Source of the DNA: Hymenopus coronatus | Taxonomy: Eukaryota > Arthropoda > Insecta > Mantodea > Hymenopodidae | DNA length: 64,000 nucleotides | Reading direction: 5' to 3' | Assembly: GCA_030762935.1 (NCBI GenBank) | Contig: CM060886.1 | Span: 36,875,509-36,939,508 of the forward strand | In this document: positions 45,426 to 55,794 of the stretch, piece by piece | Layout of the letters: every line of letters begins with the position of its first letter | Numbering within the stretch: the stretch's first letter is position 1 | Translations under genes and position numbers: made by a program | The notes under the pieces: generated by a model | Told to the model about the DNA's origin: nothing | What the model saw: only the letters and a program-made list of their open reading frames with translations | The model's database searches: none

Positions 45426-45772
45426 ACAACTACGCAAGCTTACTGCAACGATTGAGTAATGAGGTGAAAAGAAAAATACCTCATTTGGCAAAAAATAAGT
45501 CTTGTTTCATCACCAGAATGTTAAATCATTGCAATGGGAAAAATGTGCAAATTAAAGCTCGATTTCCTTTAAATCCACCCTATTCGCCAGATCTAGCACC
45601 CAATGGCTACCACCTGTTCCCAAACACCAAAATATTTCTTCCAGGACGAAGATTTCACAGCAACGGTAAACAGCTATTTTTAGGACCTTGATAAATCGCA
45701 CTACGGAGATGGTTTAATATGACAAATGTATTAGCCTTTCTGGAGATTATGTTGAGCAAACACTAAAGCAAA
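45422..45772 (+). pseudogene. Mariner transposase C-terminal fragment
   Basis: NYASLLQRLSNEVKRKIPHL, then the third catalytic block PPYSPDLAPNGYHLFPNTKI (45577-45640), and a decayed end LEIMLSKH corresponding to the (S)GDYVE terminus. The second catalytic Asp block is degraded (CFITRMLNH in place of the FHQDNAxxH motif). It starts inside the R870 tail (copy 34), so insertion or recombination at GGAGTGGACAAC truncated both. Different sequence from the 38-kb mariner. Confidence 0.82.
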
Positions 45773-45917
45773 AAAAAAAAAAAAATATATTAAATGCTAC
45801 TTTCATTGAGAGCGAGGCTTATCAGCCGACCCTTGTATGTAGAGAATTTTAGTAACACTTAAAGCGTGCTTGGAAATAATTGCTAGAAGCGATAGAAATT
45901 TCGAATTGCAGTTTTCA

Positions 45918-46770
45918 TTTTCACTTTCTCTACACGTACCATGTACATAGTGTATAGAGGAGCTATTGCATTCCACCCAAAAATTCGATACTAAGATTTC
46001 ACCGGAAATACAAATTTTGGGTCCCCCTGAATCCAAAAAATATTTTCAAAAAAGTCCATGTGTGTGCGTGTATGTGTATCAGAGGACAGCATAGCTCAAA
46101 AACGAAAGGACCGTAGAATACCAAAATTGGTATTTAAGTTTTGTATCTTCCAAGGATGCGACACGAAGATTTTCAAGAAAATCCCCCACCCCCGAAAATT
46201 TTGAGTTTCTAAAAAATGGCTCCAACGATTTACATTAACATATCGTATATTAAAAATATTTATCTGACAAATAAAATCTATATCTTGCATTTTCTGGGAA
46301 TAGCCTCTGAAGACTTTTATTCTGGATGAATTTTACGTAATTTTGCATAACCGCTAAACCACAAGAGATAGACAAAAATTTAGCATACAAAAAATATAGA
46401 ACACGTTAAAATACAATGCATGTTACATACATTTTTTTCGTGGATCTGGTCGTTTTTGAGATATTCCTTGTTTTAGTTTCAACTTTGAAAAACTTACACA
46501 TTTCTCATACGGGGATGTGTCAGCTCCTGTCCATACAAACAAAGGAACTTCAGTCACATGGCAACCAGCGTTTGACTATCACTTTAGCCTATGGTACTCC
46601 CTTATTTCGCTTCTACTTACAAGGAAACAAGTAATAAGACTATTTCTGCTAATTTTCTCTAGATTTACATGAATTAAATAGAAGCATAAGCTTTTTAACA
46701 ATAATTTGTTGCAGAGATGTAGAGAAAGGTATGTGAATGGAACATGAATGAAACACCTCGGATTTTTATA
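45918..46770 (+). repeat. R870 copy 35
   Basis: Good hairpin (ACGTACCATGTACATAGTG). A deletion removes about 40 bp at CCCCACCCCCGAAAATTTTG. The tail has a small duplication (ATGGAACATGAATGAAACAC). Confidence 0.92.
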
Positions 46771-47458
46771 AAAAGGTCCGTGTGTATACCTGTTGGCTGC
46801 ATAGCTCAAAAAGGAAAATACCGTTGAAATCAAAACTTGGTATTTAAGTTTGATACATTCCAAGGATGCAACACGAAGCTTTACAAGAAAATCCCCCATC
46901 CCAACTACCCTTTACTTACATGGAACTTTTTTCGTACATTTTGATTTCTAGAAAATGGCTATAACAATTTTGATTAAAACATTGTATTTTAAAGACATTT
47001 ACTTGACAAATAAAATGTATATCTTGAAATTTCTGGGAATAGTCTTTCTAGACTACTTTATTCTGGATGATTTTTACGGAATTTTGCATAACTGCTAAAC
47101 CGTAAGAGGTTGACAAAAACTTACCACACAAAAATATAGAGTACGTTGAAACATATAATTTGTGTAATATACTTTTTTTCGTGTAGTTGATCGTTTTTTA
47201 AATATTCCTTATTTTTAGATTTCAGCTTTGAGAAACTTACTTTTCAACTCCTATCCATACAAACGAAGGAACTTCAGTCACTTGGGAACCAGTTTTTGAC
47301 TATCACTTTAACCTATGCTACTCCCTTATTTCGCTTCCACTTACAAGGAAGCAAGTAATAAGACTGTTTCTGCTACGTTTTCTTGATTAGCATGAAGTAA
47401 ATAGAACATAAGCTTTTTAACAATAATTTTTTTATTTGAGTGGAAAAGATCAGATGTT
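46771..47458 (+). repeat. R870 copy 36, head-truncated, tandem to copy 35
   Basis: Begins AAAAGGTCCGTGTGTATACC, so it is truncated just upstream of the microsatellite. Tail replaced by TTTTTTTATTTGAGTGG. Confidence 0.88.
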
Positions 47459-47460
47459 TT

Positions 47461-47578
47461 TTTTTATTCAGGTGGTCTTAAAGTATATTTCCGGTGAGAT
47501 TTCGGTATCGAATTTTTGGGTGCAATACAATGCCTTCTCTATATATTATGTACAACGTACGTGAGGAGAAAGTAATAG
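47461..47578 (-). repeat. R870 head-end fragment (copy 37)
   Basis: TTATTCAGGTGGTCTTAAAG through the head (TATATTATGTACAACGTACG). Abuts copy 36 tail-side, making a plus/minus fusion. Confidence 0.8.
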
Positions 47579-48158
47579 AATGTTTTCCAGGTTATCAGCA
47601 GTTTCGTTTGGGAGAACTTTCTTGAACGGCTCGTGTTTGAATTATTTCTCTCTCTCTCTCTTTCTCTCTCTCTCGCTCGCTCGCTCGCTCTCTCTCTCTG
47701 TGTATGTCTCTTTCTTATTCTCTTCTGTCACTTTGGTTACCCTCACCTGTGTGCTGGAAGAGTGTGTGTCGTTTTAGTGATGACCATTTCAGCGTCCGTG
47801 TACAAACACTCTATGATTGGCATGAGAACGGGTAATCCTGTGCAACTGTGACTCCATTACTGATATGGCTGACTGTCCGCTGTAATGTTTACGATCAAGT
47901 AACTTGACAGTCTTGTCTCCGCTATCTTTCCCGTTAGAAAACACCCGTTATAGCCCGGATTACATGGGAATATAACCCAGCGAACTCAAATACATTGATT
48001 TTAGATACCATAGGATTAATAAGCTTTTTAAATTGCCAGTTTTAAATTAACCAAATATGTATACCTGTTGAAATGCAAAACCTGCAGCTGAAATGTCAAA
48101 ATATCTTCAGTTTATTTTTATACGAAATTTTCTTAACAATTAAGAAGAATTCTACAGG
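47579..48158. other. Unassigned sequence with CT-rich microsatellite
   Basis: CT repeat with (GCTC)n/(TCGC)n interruptions at 47648-47700. The rest is unassigned; the frames here are low-complexity artefacts. Confidence 0.5.
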
Positions 48159-49026
48159 GAAAAATCTGATGTGTTTGATTCACATGACTTTCTCTACATC
48201 TCTGCAACAAATTATTGTTAAAAACTTATGCTTCTATCTACTGCATGCTAATCGAGAAAAAATACCAGAAATAGTCTTATTACTTGCTTCCACGCAAATA
48301 GAAGGTAAATAGGAGTGTAGCATAGGCTAAAGTATTAGTCAAAAGCCGACTGCTATGTGACTGAAGTTCCTTTGTTTCTATGGACAGGAGTTGACAAATT
48401 CCCCTATGAGAAAAGGAAGTTTTTAAAGCTGAAACCAATAACAAGGAATGTCTAAAAAAGATCCACTGCAGGAAAAAAAGTTTATAACATAGATTTTATA
48501 GGCATTTTAACGAGCCCTACATTTTCTGGTAAGTTTTTGTCTATCTTATACGGTTTACTAGTTATACAAAATTCTGTAGAATTCATCTAGAATAAAGTAG
48601 TATTCAGAGGCTATTTCCGAAAATGTAATATATACATTTTATTTGTCAGGTAAATATCTTTAATATATGCTATTTTAGTCAAAATCGCTACCGCCATATT
48701 TGAGAAAAACAAACTTTTCGAAATTCATTCCATGTGAAGGGTAATTTGGGGTGGAGGATTTTTCTCAAAATCTTCGTGTTGCATCCCTGAAAGATACTGA
48801 ACTTAAATACTAAGTTTAGTATCAACGGACTTTTTGTTTTTGAGCTATGTTGTCCACATACACACACAAGCACACATACTGACCTTTTTCTAAAAATACT
48901 TTTTTTTTTTTGGATTCCGGGGGAACCAAAATATGTATATCCGATGAAGTCGCGGTATCGAATTTTTGGGTGGAATGCAATATCTTCTCTATACAGTATG
49001 TACATACTTCATGTAGAGAAAGTAAA
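48159..49026 (-). repeat. R870 copy 38, full length
   Basis: AAAAATCTGATGTGTTTGATT to ACAGTATGTACATACTTCATG plus GTAGAGAAAGTAAAAAA. It forms a head-to-head pair with copy 39, spacer about 6 bp. Confidence 0.95.
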
Positions 49027-49032
49027 AAATCT

Positions 49033-49891
49033 ATATTTTCACTTTCCCTTCGGGTACCATGTACATAGTCTATATAAAAGGTATCGTATTCTGCCCAAAA
49101 GCGGATACCGAGATTTCACCGGAAATATACGTTTTATGATCTCCTGTATCCAAAATAAGCGTTTTTCGAAAAAAGGTCGGCAAACGCGCGTGTGTGTGTC
49201 CGTGTGTCGTGTGCCAGTGTGTTGGTAATATATCAAACTTGGTATTTTAGTTTAGAATCTTCCAGGGATGCGATAAGAAACTTTTGAGAAAAACCCCCAT
49301 CCCCCAAACTACCTTTTACGTGAAAAAAATTGAATATTTTGTATTTCTCAAAAAATGGCTATAACGATTTTGATTAAAACACCGTACATTAAATATAGTT
49401 ACATGACAAATAAAATGTATATCTTGAATTTATTGGGAATAGCTTGTAAAGACCTCTTTATTCTGGATGAAATTTGTATATCTGGTAAACTGTAAGAGAT
49501 AGACAAAACCTTACTACATGAATTATGTAGATCTCGTTAAAACAGACAGTTTATGTCATAAAGGTTTTTTTTTCGTGGAAGTGACCATTTCCGAGACGTT
49601 ACATGTTATTTGTTTCAGATTTAAAGTACTTTAACTTTTCTCACTCTTTTCTCCTGGCCATGCATACAAACGTATTTCAACCAATGGCCACCAGCTTTTT
49701 AAAGATTTGACTATCACTTTAGCCTAGTGTAATCCCTTATTTTCCTTCTATTTACAAGGAAGCAAGTAATTAAGACAATTCTGATAAAATTTATCTCTAG
49801 TATCATATACTCTATAGAGGAATGTGCTTTTTAACATTAATGTCTTACAGTGATGTAGAGAAAGTTAAGTAAATGGAACGCATGAAAATTT
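49033..49891 (+). repeat. R870 copy 39, full length
   Basis: Head TTTCACTTTCCCTTCGGG with hairpin core ACCATGTACATAGT. After the TG site the AGCTCAAAAACGAAAAG block is deleted (TGTTGGTAATATATC). Tail ATGTAGAGAAAGTTAAGTA. Confidence 0.93.
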
Positions 49892-50082
49892 TACTTATTC
49901 AGTTTTAGCTTTATCTGCAGCAGATCTGTCGAATAAATCAGGTCTTCTATTCCACCCAAAAGTTTGTACCGCGATATTCAACGGAATTATGGTTTGTTGT
50001 CCCTTGAAACCAAAATAACAATTCTGAAAAGAAGTGTTTATGCATGTGAGGGTAAGGTTTTTAACTAAAATAACTTACTTGG
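49892..50082 (+). repeat. R870 degraded head fragment (copy 40)
   Basis: CTATTCCACCCAAAAGTTTG and GATATTCAACGGAATTATGG match the head-proximal region, and the hairpin is unrecognisable. Tandem to copy 39. Confidence 0.6.
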
Positions 50083-50871
50083 TCTATTTACATGACTTTC
50101 TCTTCCTATTTTGTAACAAACTATACCTACAAAATCTTATTTTTCTATCTACTTCATTCTAATCTGGATAAAAATTAGCAGAAATGGTGTTACTTCATAG
50201 TTCCTTATACATGGAAGGGAAATAGGTGATAGCCATTTTTTTTTAAGTGACTCAAAGTCGGGTCTAGAGCAAAAGAAAAAGGAATGACAAACTCCCTCTG
50301 AAAAGGGTTGTAATTATGTTAAACTTGAAACAAATAAGAAGATGTATCCCCGAAAAATATATGTATGACATAAATTGTGTTTTAATGATATATACATTTT
50401 TGAGTATTAAGCTTTGTGTACCTGTTACGATTTACCGGTATACTAACGTCATCCAGAATGAAGATACATATTTTCCGAGAAAATTCCAGAAAATACAAGA
50501 TATAATTTTATGTTTATGTAAATATGTTTATTATACAATCTTTTCAACAAAATCTTTCCAGCCAATATTTGAGAAAATTCAATTTTTGAATTTTTTTTTA
50601 TTTAGAGGTTAGTTTGTGTGAAGGGATTTTCTTGAAAATCTTCGTGTTGCTATATCCTTTGGAAGATTCTGGGCTTAAATATCAAGTTTGGTATTTAAGT
50701 CGATTTTTTTTTATTTTGAGTGTTTACTGACACATACACATGAACTTTTTGTAACTTTTGTTTGGGTATAGGCCTCCCTAAAACGTCAATTTGCAGCGAA
50801 ATCCTGGTAGCGAATATTTGGGTGTAATGCAACACGTTCACTGCCTCTGTATTAAGTTGAGAAAGTATAAA
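50083..50871 (-). repeat. R870 copy 41, diverged
   Basis: Tail partly lost (TCTATTTACATGACTTTCTC). Gene order otherwise complete to the head, whose palindrome is gone (CACTGCCTCTGTATTAAG). Confidence 0.85.
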
Positions 50872-51411
50872 TGAAGAGTCTGAGACATTACAGTTGGAGC
50901 TGAAAGCAAAAATTCCCTTTTTATGAACGGAGTCTCTTCGGCTCCTCTGAGGATGCTCAACACAGTTTTGAGCGAAACGTCAGAAGTAAATCCTACTTTT
51001 CGGGCACGGCCTACAGCCTCGGAAGAACTTTTTCTTCAAATGGACACCGACCGTGAAAGTCTTAATACGTTCACAGGAGTTTTATTTCATCAAAGATGAA
51101 TTTCATTTAAATCACTGGCTATAGGTATTCAAAAATGATTAAAATACTTTGTCAATATGACCCTGAATTCACACAAAGGTCGTAGTCCAGCTCGAGTGAC
51201 TGGATTACTATCAGACTGTATTATTGTACAGTAATCATGCTATGTGATGAATGAGAACGGGACTGATCTGGTGGGTAGATTTTCTTAATCTGTAGAGGTA
51301 TACAGAAATGAAACTCGTATTCATAGATTCGCATTGAATATCTTTGCATTAATGAAAATGTTAATATTTTCATCGCATCATTTTATCAAGGATTTTAATA
51401 GACTCCTTGGT
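50872..51411. other. Spacer with a retroelement-like structured motif
   Basis: 50950-51090 holds a GAGGATGCTCAACACAG / TTTTGAGCGAAACGTCAG stem motif, followed by GGCACGGCCTACAGCCTCGG and AAGAACTTTTTCTTCAAATG. This resembles the 3' region of non-LTR or Penelope-like elements. The rest is unassigned. Confidence 0.45.
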
Positions 51412-51444
51412 ATCCCCTCTACATGTACGCGGTAAAGAAAGTAA

Positions 51445-51541
51445 AACCTCAAAGATTATATTTCCGGTGACATTTTGACACCGAAATTTTGGATGGAATA
51501 TATCAACTCCCCTACTTGCTATAAGTAGCAGAGAAAATAAA
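51445..51541 (-). repeat. R870 head-end fragment (copy 42a)
   Basis: GATTATATTTCCGGTGACAT to TAAGTAGCAGAGAAAATAAAA. Truncated on its tail side and tandem to 42b. Confidence 0.7.
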
Positions 51542-51858
51542 ATGCTATTGTGTACTTTAAGGGGATGTACATTTTTCTGTAGTAAGATTATGTCTATGCT
51601 TCAAAGTTTAACAGTTTATTCAAGGTAAGTCAGAACCGAGAGAGCCTCATAACTTTTTTTTAGAAAATTCAAAATATTTTCATTTGTCATTAAAATATCT
51701 AATATATTTGGTATATTAATCGAAATGGTTAGAGCCATGTTTAAGAAAATAAAAATTATCGAAAAACATTCCATTATAGGAGTAGTTTGGGGCGGAAAGA
51801 TTTTCTAAATATTCTTTGTGTCACATCTTCGAAACGTGTTGAACTTAAATGCCAAAGC
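51541..51858 (-). repeat. R870 copy 42b, tail-side part, split by the gypsy/NUMT block
   Basis: Runs from ATTGTGTACTTTAAGGGG to TTGAACTTAAATGCCAAA, and then Ty3/gypsy sequence starts. The missing remainder of the unit reappears at 54950. Confidence 0.75.
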
Positions 51859-54010
51859 ATGTTTCAAAGATGCATCCAGATTGTCCTACTGAAAACCTCA
51901 GCTTGTGTCTGTCTACCGTAACGGGTCTTCATCCCGTCGCTCGCTTCCTGAATGTGTTGAGGGTTCGTTGTATGAAGTCGCTTTACGAGTTTATTCATAA
52001 GTGGGCTACTGGATATTCTATCCCAGGGGGGCTCCCAAACATTAAGTCAAATAGTAGACGATGCTAACTGCCAAACACCACACTGGTTGGTTTCAATCCG
52101 GTTTTGATGTGGATTGAAGAGCGGTAGGGTAGCAAGACATTCCAGTCTTTCTGATGATTGGCCATGAGCTTCCTCAAATGTTCTTCAAGAGTTTTTGCTA
52201 TACGGCTCAATCATGCTGTCTGAGTGTATTTGTGGAGGGATGTAGTGGCCGTCTTCTCCACTCCAAGTCGCCTTAGTGTTTCCCTCAATAGATAAGACTC
52301 AAAGTTGACACCCTTCCGCTGTGGAGCATCAACGGTAACACCGAAGCGGCAGAACAGTTATGTTATTAGGAGGTTCGCAATGGTATTGGCCTCCTGGTTA
52401 TGAATGACATACATACTTGGTGAAATACTCAATGACTAACAACAGATGCCTGATGCACCTGTCTGATACAGGAATTGACCAGCTATGTCAATGGCTATGT
52501 GTTCGAAAAGAGCTCCTACATTATATTGCTGCGTGTCACCCCGGCTTCTATTCTGAAAACCGTAGATCCCCCCCCCCCCCCGCTATATACACAAACAAAA
52601 AAACGACATTGGCGGCACCACCTCAAGGAGTCTGCCGTAGCCAAGGCCAGTAGTGCTGTTGTCGAAGTTTGTTAACCGTTCGTTTGAGTCCAAGTCCTCC
52701 CGAAGCTCCCGCATGTACTTGCACCAGGAAGTTCACCTTACTCCAAGGGAGGATCAGCTGTTCTGCCTGGGTATTTTCATCAGGTGACTCCGAACAGTAA
52801 TACTTCCTTGGTTTTCAATGAGTGATATTGTGACCTTTAGGGCTTACACACACACTACTCCCAGCCGCGTGTTTTCCCAGCTCTATCTGGTTCCTGTCGC
52901 CACTTCTGTCAGATTGGCGTTCGCCAGCTGCTCCCTTCTGCGCCATCCTTTCCAGCGACAGTTTCCGCTGAAATCATACTCTGAGCTGTGGCACCTTTAT
53001 TTTCCTCTATCTTAGTGCAGTGGCCACACTCCTCTAATCAGATCATTCTGACATGGCAACTGCATTGGAGTGGCTCCTTCCTTTCCAATGTTCTGATGTG
53101 AAGCTCTGTTCTTTGATCCTGTCGACACAACGGACTGTCTGACTCTCCAAGTAATTGAATATCAAAAGTCAGGTGAAGGTGTAATGGCCAGCTCTCAGGT
53201 GCATGAGCTGTATTATGCTATAGCCTGCTGTTGCCTTCCTGGATCTGGGATGGGATGCCTTCAATGGCGGAGTCGATGGCGTCGTCGTAATCACAATAAA
53301 GTCCCACCAGGCCTTAAAAAAGACGCACTGCGTAGTCTGACTCAGGCAACTCGGGAACTCGTTTTCGCTCCCTCATGACCACTTGTGAGGCCGGTGTTCT
53401 TCCGTCAGAGGCATGAGGGTTTGCTATGTTAGAAAACCCCTGACGAACCGCCAAAGGTAGCTGCATAGACCCAGAAAATTTCGAGTTCTCGTTTGACTAT
53501 CGAGGAATCCAATTTTTGGTTGCCCGAGCATTCCCGAGCCCGTTGTCACAGGTGGTAATACTGTGTGGCCCAAGTAATTCCTCTGGAAAAGTTGGCATTT
53601 CTTTGTGTTAGGTTAGCTGCCTGTAGCCTCTGTAGTATTTTGGTCAGATTTGGAGTTGCTGCCGCTATCGATGGTGTCATCCAGTTGTAGTAGACAGGCG
53701 TCGTAAGTGAATCCTTTCATCATCGATTCGGTGAATCACTTGAAGATGATTGGTGCGTTAATTAGTCCAAAACAAGAGTAACCGCAAATTGCCAAATCCC
53801 TTGGATTATCAAAAATGCTGTCTTTGCCTTGTCTCTGGGATCCAGGGTCATATGAAATATTCTTGATTTCAAGTTCAAAGTCAAGAATCACTGGGCACCA
53901 GCAAGAATGTCCAGTGTGTTTCAATCCTGAGAAAAGGGAAAGAGTCCTTTCTTCTTCACTAAGAGCTGTCGGGTTCTTCAATGATTCCCCTGGGTCTCAT
54001 GTCCCCCAGC
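51858..54010 (-). pseudogene. Ty3/gypsy pol relic (RT, RNase H region, integrase)
   Basis: Reading minus from about 53985: an RT block with YDPGSQRQGKDSIF and CFGLINAPIIFK (canonical FGL.NAP..F), a stop, then FTESMMKGFTYDACLLQLDD (the catalytic YxDD box is QLDD at about 53685). RNase H-side remnants follow near 53640-53270. Then come an integrase zinc-binding-like stretch HAGASGGLGLKRTVNKLRQQ and YWPWLRQ...WCRQC (about 52620-52730), and the integrase core FEHIAIDIAGQFLYQTGASG, NQEANTIANLL, FCRFGVTVDAPQ, then HQKDWNVLLPYRSSIH (about 52550-52110). A C-terminal piece FDLMFGSPPGIEYPV lies near 52035, ending at about 51858. Gag and protease are not found, LTRs are absent, and stops and frameshifts are frequent. 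Plus-strand frames here are shadows. Confidence 0.85.
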
Positions 54011-54054
54011 ATGTCCCCAGCTTCGCTTGTTTCGCTAGAGGAACATATCTTGTT

Positions 54055-54360
54055 GGTTGCGGATAGACAATTGGGTTTAATAATGAGAATTTTATCTATA
54101 GGATTTGCTAATTTTTTTTTTCGTTTATTAACTCATGCTTTATTTATGGCAATATTATTTAAGTGTGCGGGAATAGTAATTCATAATATAAAGCATTTTC
54201 AAGATATTCGTTTTATAGGAAATTTAACAATTTTTATGCCTTTAACTTCTGCATGTTTTATAATGTCAAATTTTGCTTTATGTAAAATACCTTTTTAGCA
54301 GGGTTTTATTCTAAGGATATAATTTTAGAAGTAGTTTCTTTAAGAAATTTAAATATACAC
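54055..54360 (+). pseudogene. ND5: Nuclear copy of mitochondrial ND5 (NUMT 1)
   Basis: From about 54066 the plus frame reads QLGLIM-, LTHALFMAILFKCAGIVIHN and HFQDIRFIGNL, then MPLTSACFIMSNFALC. These are conserved in NADH dehydrogenase subunit 5 (proton-pumping complex I). The first codons contain AGA (54086) and ATA where ND5 has Ser and Met, so the invertebrate mitochondrial code fits. A one-base loss near 54296 turns PFLAGFYSKD into a stop and frameshift, so the copy is dead. The match continues (GFYSKDIILEVVSLRN) to about 54360. It interrupts the gypsy pol relic. Confidence 0.88.
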
Positions 54361-54371
54361 AGCTGATAAGG

Positions 54372-54655
54372 TCTAAGTAGACGCCGCAGTTCTTCAGTTG
54401 TGAAGCGGCAGATTCAGCAAGTCTTTCAGCCTGGGCCCAGGAACCTGCGACGGTTCTGCTTCTTCAGTTAAGTAGCACTGCGATACACTTGCTGCTGATT
54501 CGCACTTCCCTAACTTCCCGACTTGAATGTCGTGATCGATGTCCTGATTGGATCTGTCTTCCGATAAGGCAACAATACCCTGGAAAGGCATGTTCAATGG
54601 GATAATTCTTCCGGGCCAAAACAAGACTTCTTGACCGTTGTCTCTGCAGGTCAAT
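54372..54655 (-). pseudogene. Gypsy-like fragment between the two NUMT pieces
   Basis: A minus frame (54394-54672) with PFQGIVALSEDRSNQDIDHD and PGPRLKDLLNLPLHN resembles the poorly conserved segment just before RT (P..L.DLL...). Its position and strand fit the pol relic at 51858-54010, with RT's N-terminal part replaced by NUMT 1. The assignment rests mostly on order and is less sure than the pol relic. Confidence 0.45.
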
Positions 54656-54832
54656 AATAATAATTTTATCAACAGGATTTGTTGATTTAGCTTTGTTAAT
54701 TTATTAATTCATGTTTTATTTAAGATATTATTATTTATGTGTGCAGGAGTGGTTATTCATAATGTAAGCCATTTTCAGGACATTTGTTTTATAGGAAATT
54801 TATTTATGTTTATACCTGCCTTCACCACCTCA
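54652..54832 (+). pseudogene. ND5: Nuclear copy of mitochondrial ND5 (NUMT 2)
   Basis: ATTTTATCAACAGGATTTGT ... TTAATTCATGTTTTATTTAA ... ATTCATAATGTAAGCCATTT ... GACATTTGTTTTATAGG corresponds to the same ND5 interval as NUMT 1 (ILSxGF... to HFQDIxFIGNL), same strand. Several small indels break the frame. It differs from NUMT 1 at many positions, so it is not a recent duplicate. Confidence 0.8.
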
Positions 54833-54880
54833 CTTTTTGTGCACACAATTATATCCTCCATAGGATCACCATGAATATCC

Positions 54881-54883
<3 letters not shown>

Positions 54884-54941
<58 letters not shown>

Positions 54942-54942
54942 A
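54884..54942. repeat. (GA)n(CAGA)n microsatellite
   Basis: About sixteen GA units, then six CAGA units, immediately before the resumption of R870 copy 42. Confidence 0.95.
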
Positions 54943-54949
54943 GTTTCGA

Positions 54950-55025
54950 TAATTCCTTTTTTATTCAGGGGGTCTCATAACATGCACTTAAGGTGAAATC
55001 TCGGTATAGACTTTTGGATATATAT
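54950..55025 (-). repeat. R870 copy 42b, head-side remnant
   Basis: CCTTTTTTATTCAGGGGGTC and GTGAAATCTCGGTATAGAC match the unit from the GGATTCAGGGG region to near the head, completing what 51541-51858 lacks. Confidence 0.7.
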
Positions 55026-55029
55026 ATTG

Positions 55030-55150
55030 CACATAGTTTATGAAATACTTTTTTGTGGAGTTGACAATTTTCGATAATTCCTTGTCTTTTCTTTGAATTT
55101 TACAATGCTTGTGCTTTTCTCAAATAAGAGAATTTGGCATCCTTGTATTC
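55030..55150 (+). repeat. R870 internal fragment (copy 43)
   Basis: TTTTTTGTGGAGTTGACAAT and TTCCTTGTCTTTTCTTTG match the plus-strand region about 580-680 of the unit. Confidence 0.65.
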
Positions 55151-55432
55151 ACCCCCCCCCATAGATTTACCAGCCAATTATTTATTTTTCACTACATTCC
55201 ATCAATTTAATTACATTTTTAAATCGCCTTAATTGTATTTCGTGTTTGATAATACATTCTATAATGTTCATTGTCTTTAGAATTGTAAGGAACAATGATG
55301 GTCAAAATTTTAACATCTGGATACATTACATTCAATTGTGAAAACTCTTATTGTACGTTCGCATGACTTTCTCTACACTGTACTGAAATTATTCCACACA
55401 TTCTAAACTAGATGTTCGCTACAAATACCTTT
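55151..55432. other. Unassigned, with an R870 tail remnant
   Basis: 55355-55378 (TTCGCATGACTTTCTCTACA) is a minus R870 tail piece. The rest is AT-rich and unassigned. Confidence 0.45.
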
Positions 55433-55794
55433 CTGGCAGTCATAATCGAGAAGCTCGCACACAACGCTCTTTCCTTCTTGCTATACCAGCTCATCATACA
55501 AGCTTCTATTCTTCATCATTTTGAATAGATTTAGCTCGTCTTAGGAATTCTCTCCCTGAAGACGCAAGGGACTGCCGGAACGTTATACTGTTCAAACAGA
55601 AAATTAGCGCAAACATTTGTAATCAAACCTAATCTGCTGCTGTATTAATATGATAAATACATCACTACTTTTATTTATTGTTCTTTATATTTTTTGTGCT
55701 GGCAAGTAATATGCATTGCAATTGTAAATATGACTAATATGCTTTTCAACCTACATGAATATTCCACTTAAAATTATTTTCTTTACAGTTTAGT
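55433..55794 (+). mobile_element. Non-LTR retrotransposon 3' end, copy 2
   Basis: Same segment as 32883-33270: LARLRNSLPEDARDCRNVIL in one frame, KQKISANI, TAA, then the AT-rich 3' UTR ending TTTCTTTACAGTTTAG. No ATT expansion and no 15-bp duplication here. Immediately followed by R870. Confidence 0.75.

Noticed and set aside
51849..53378. Plus-strand frames at 51849, 52417, 52475, 52818 and 53184
   Set aside because: They are antisense shadows of the gypsy pol relic, whose motifs read on minus.
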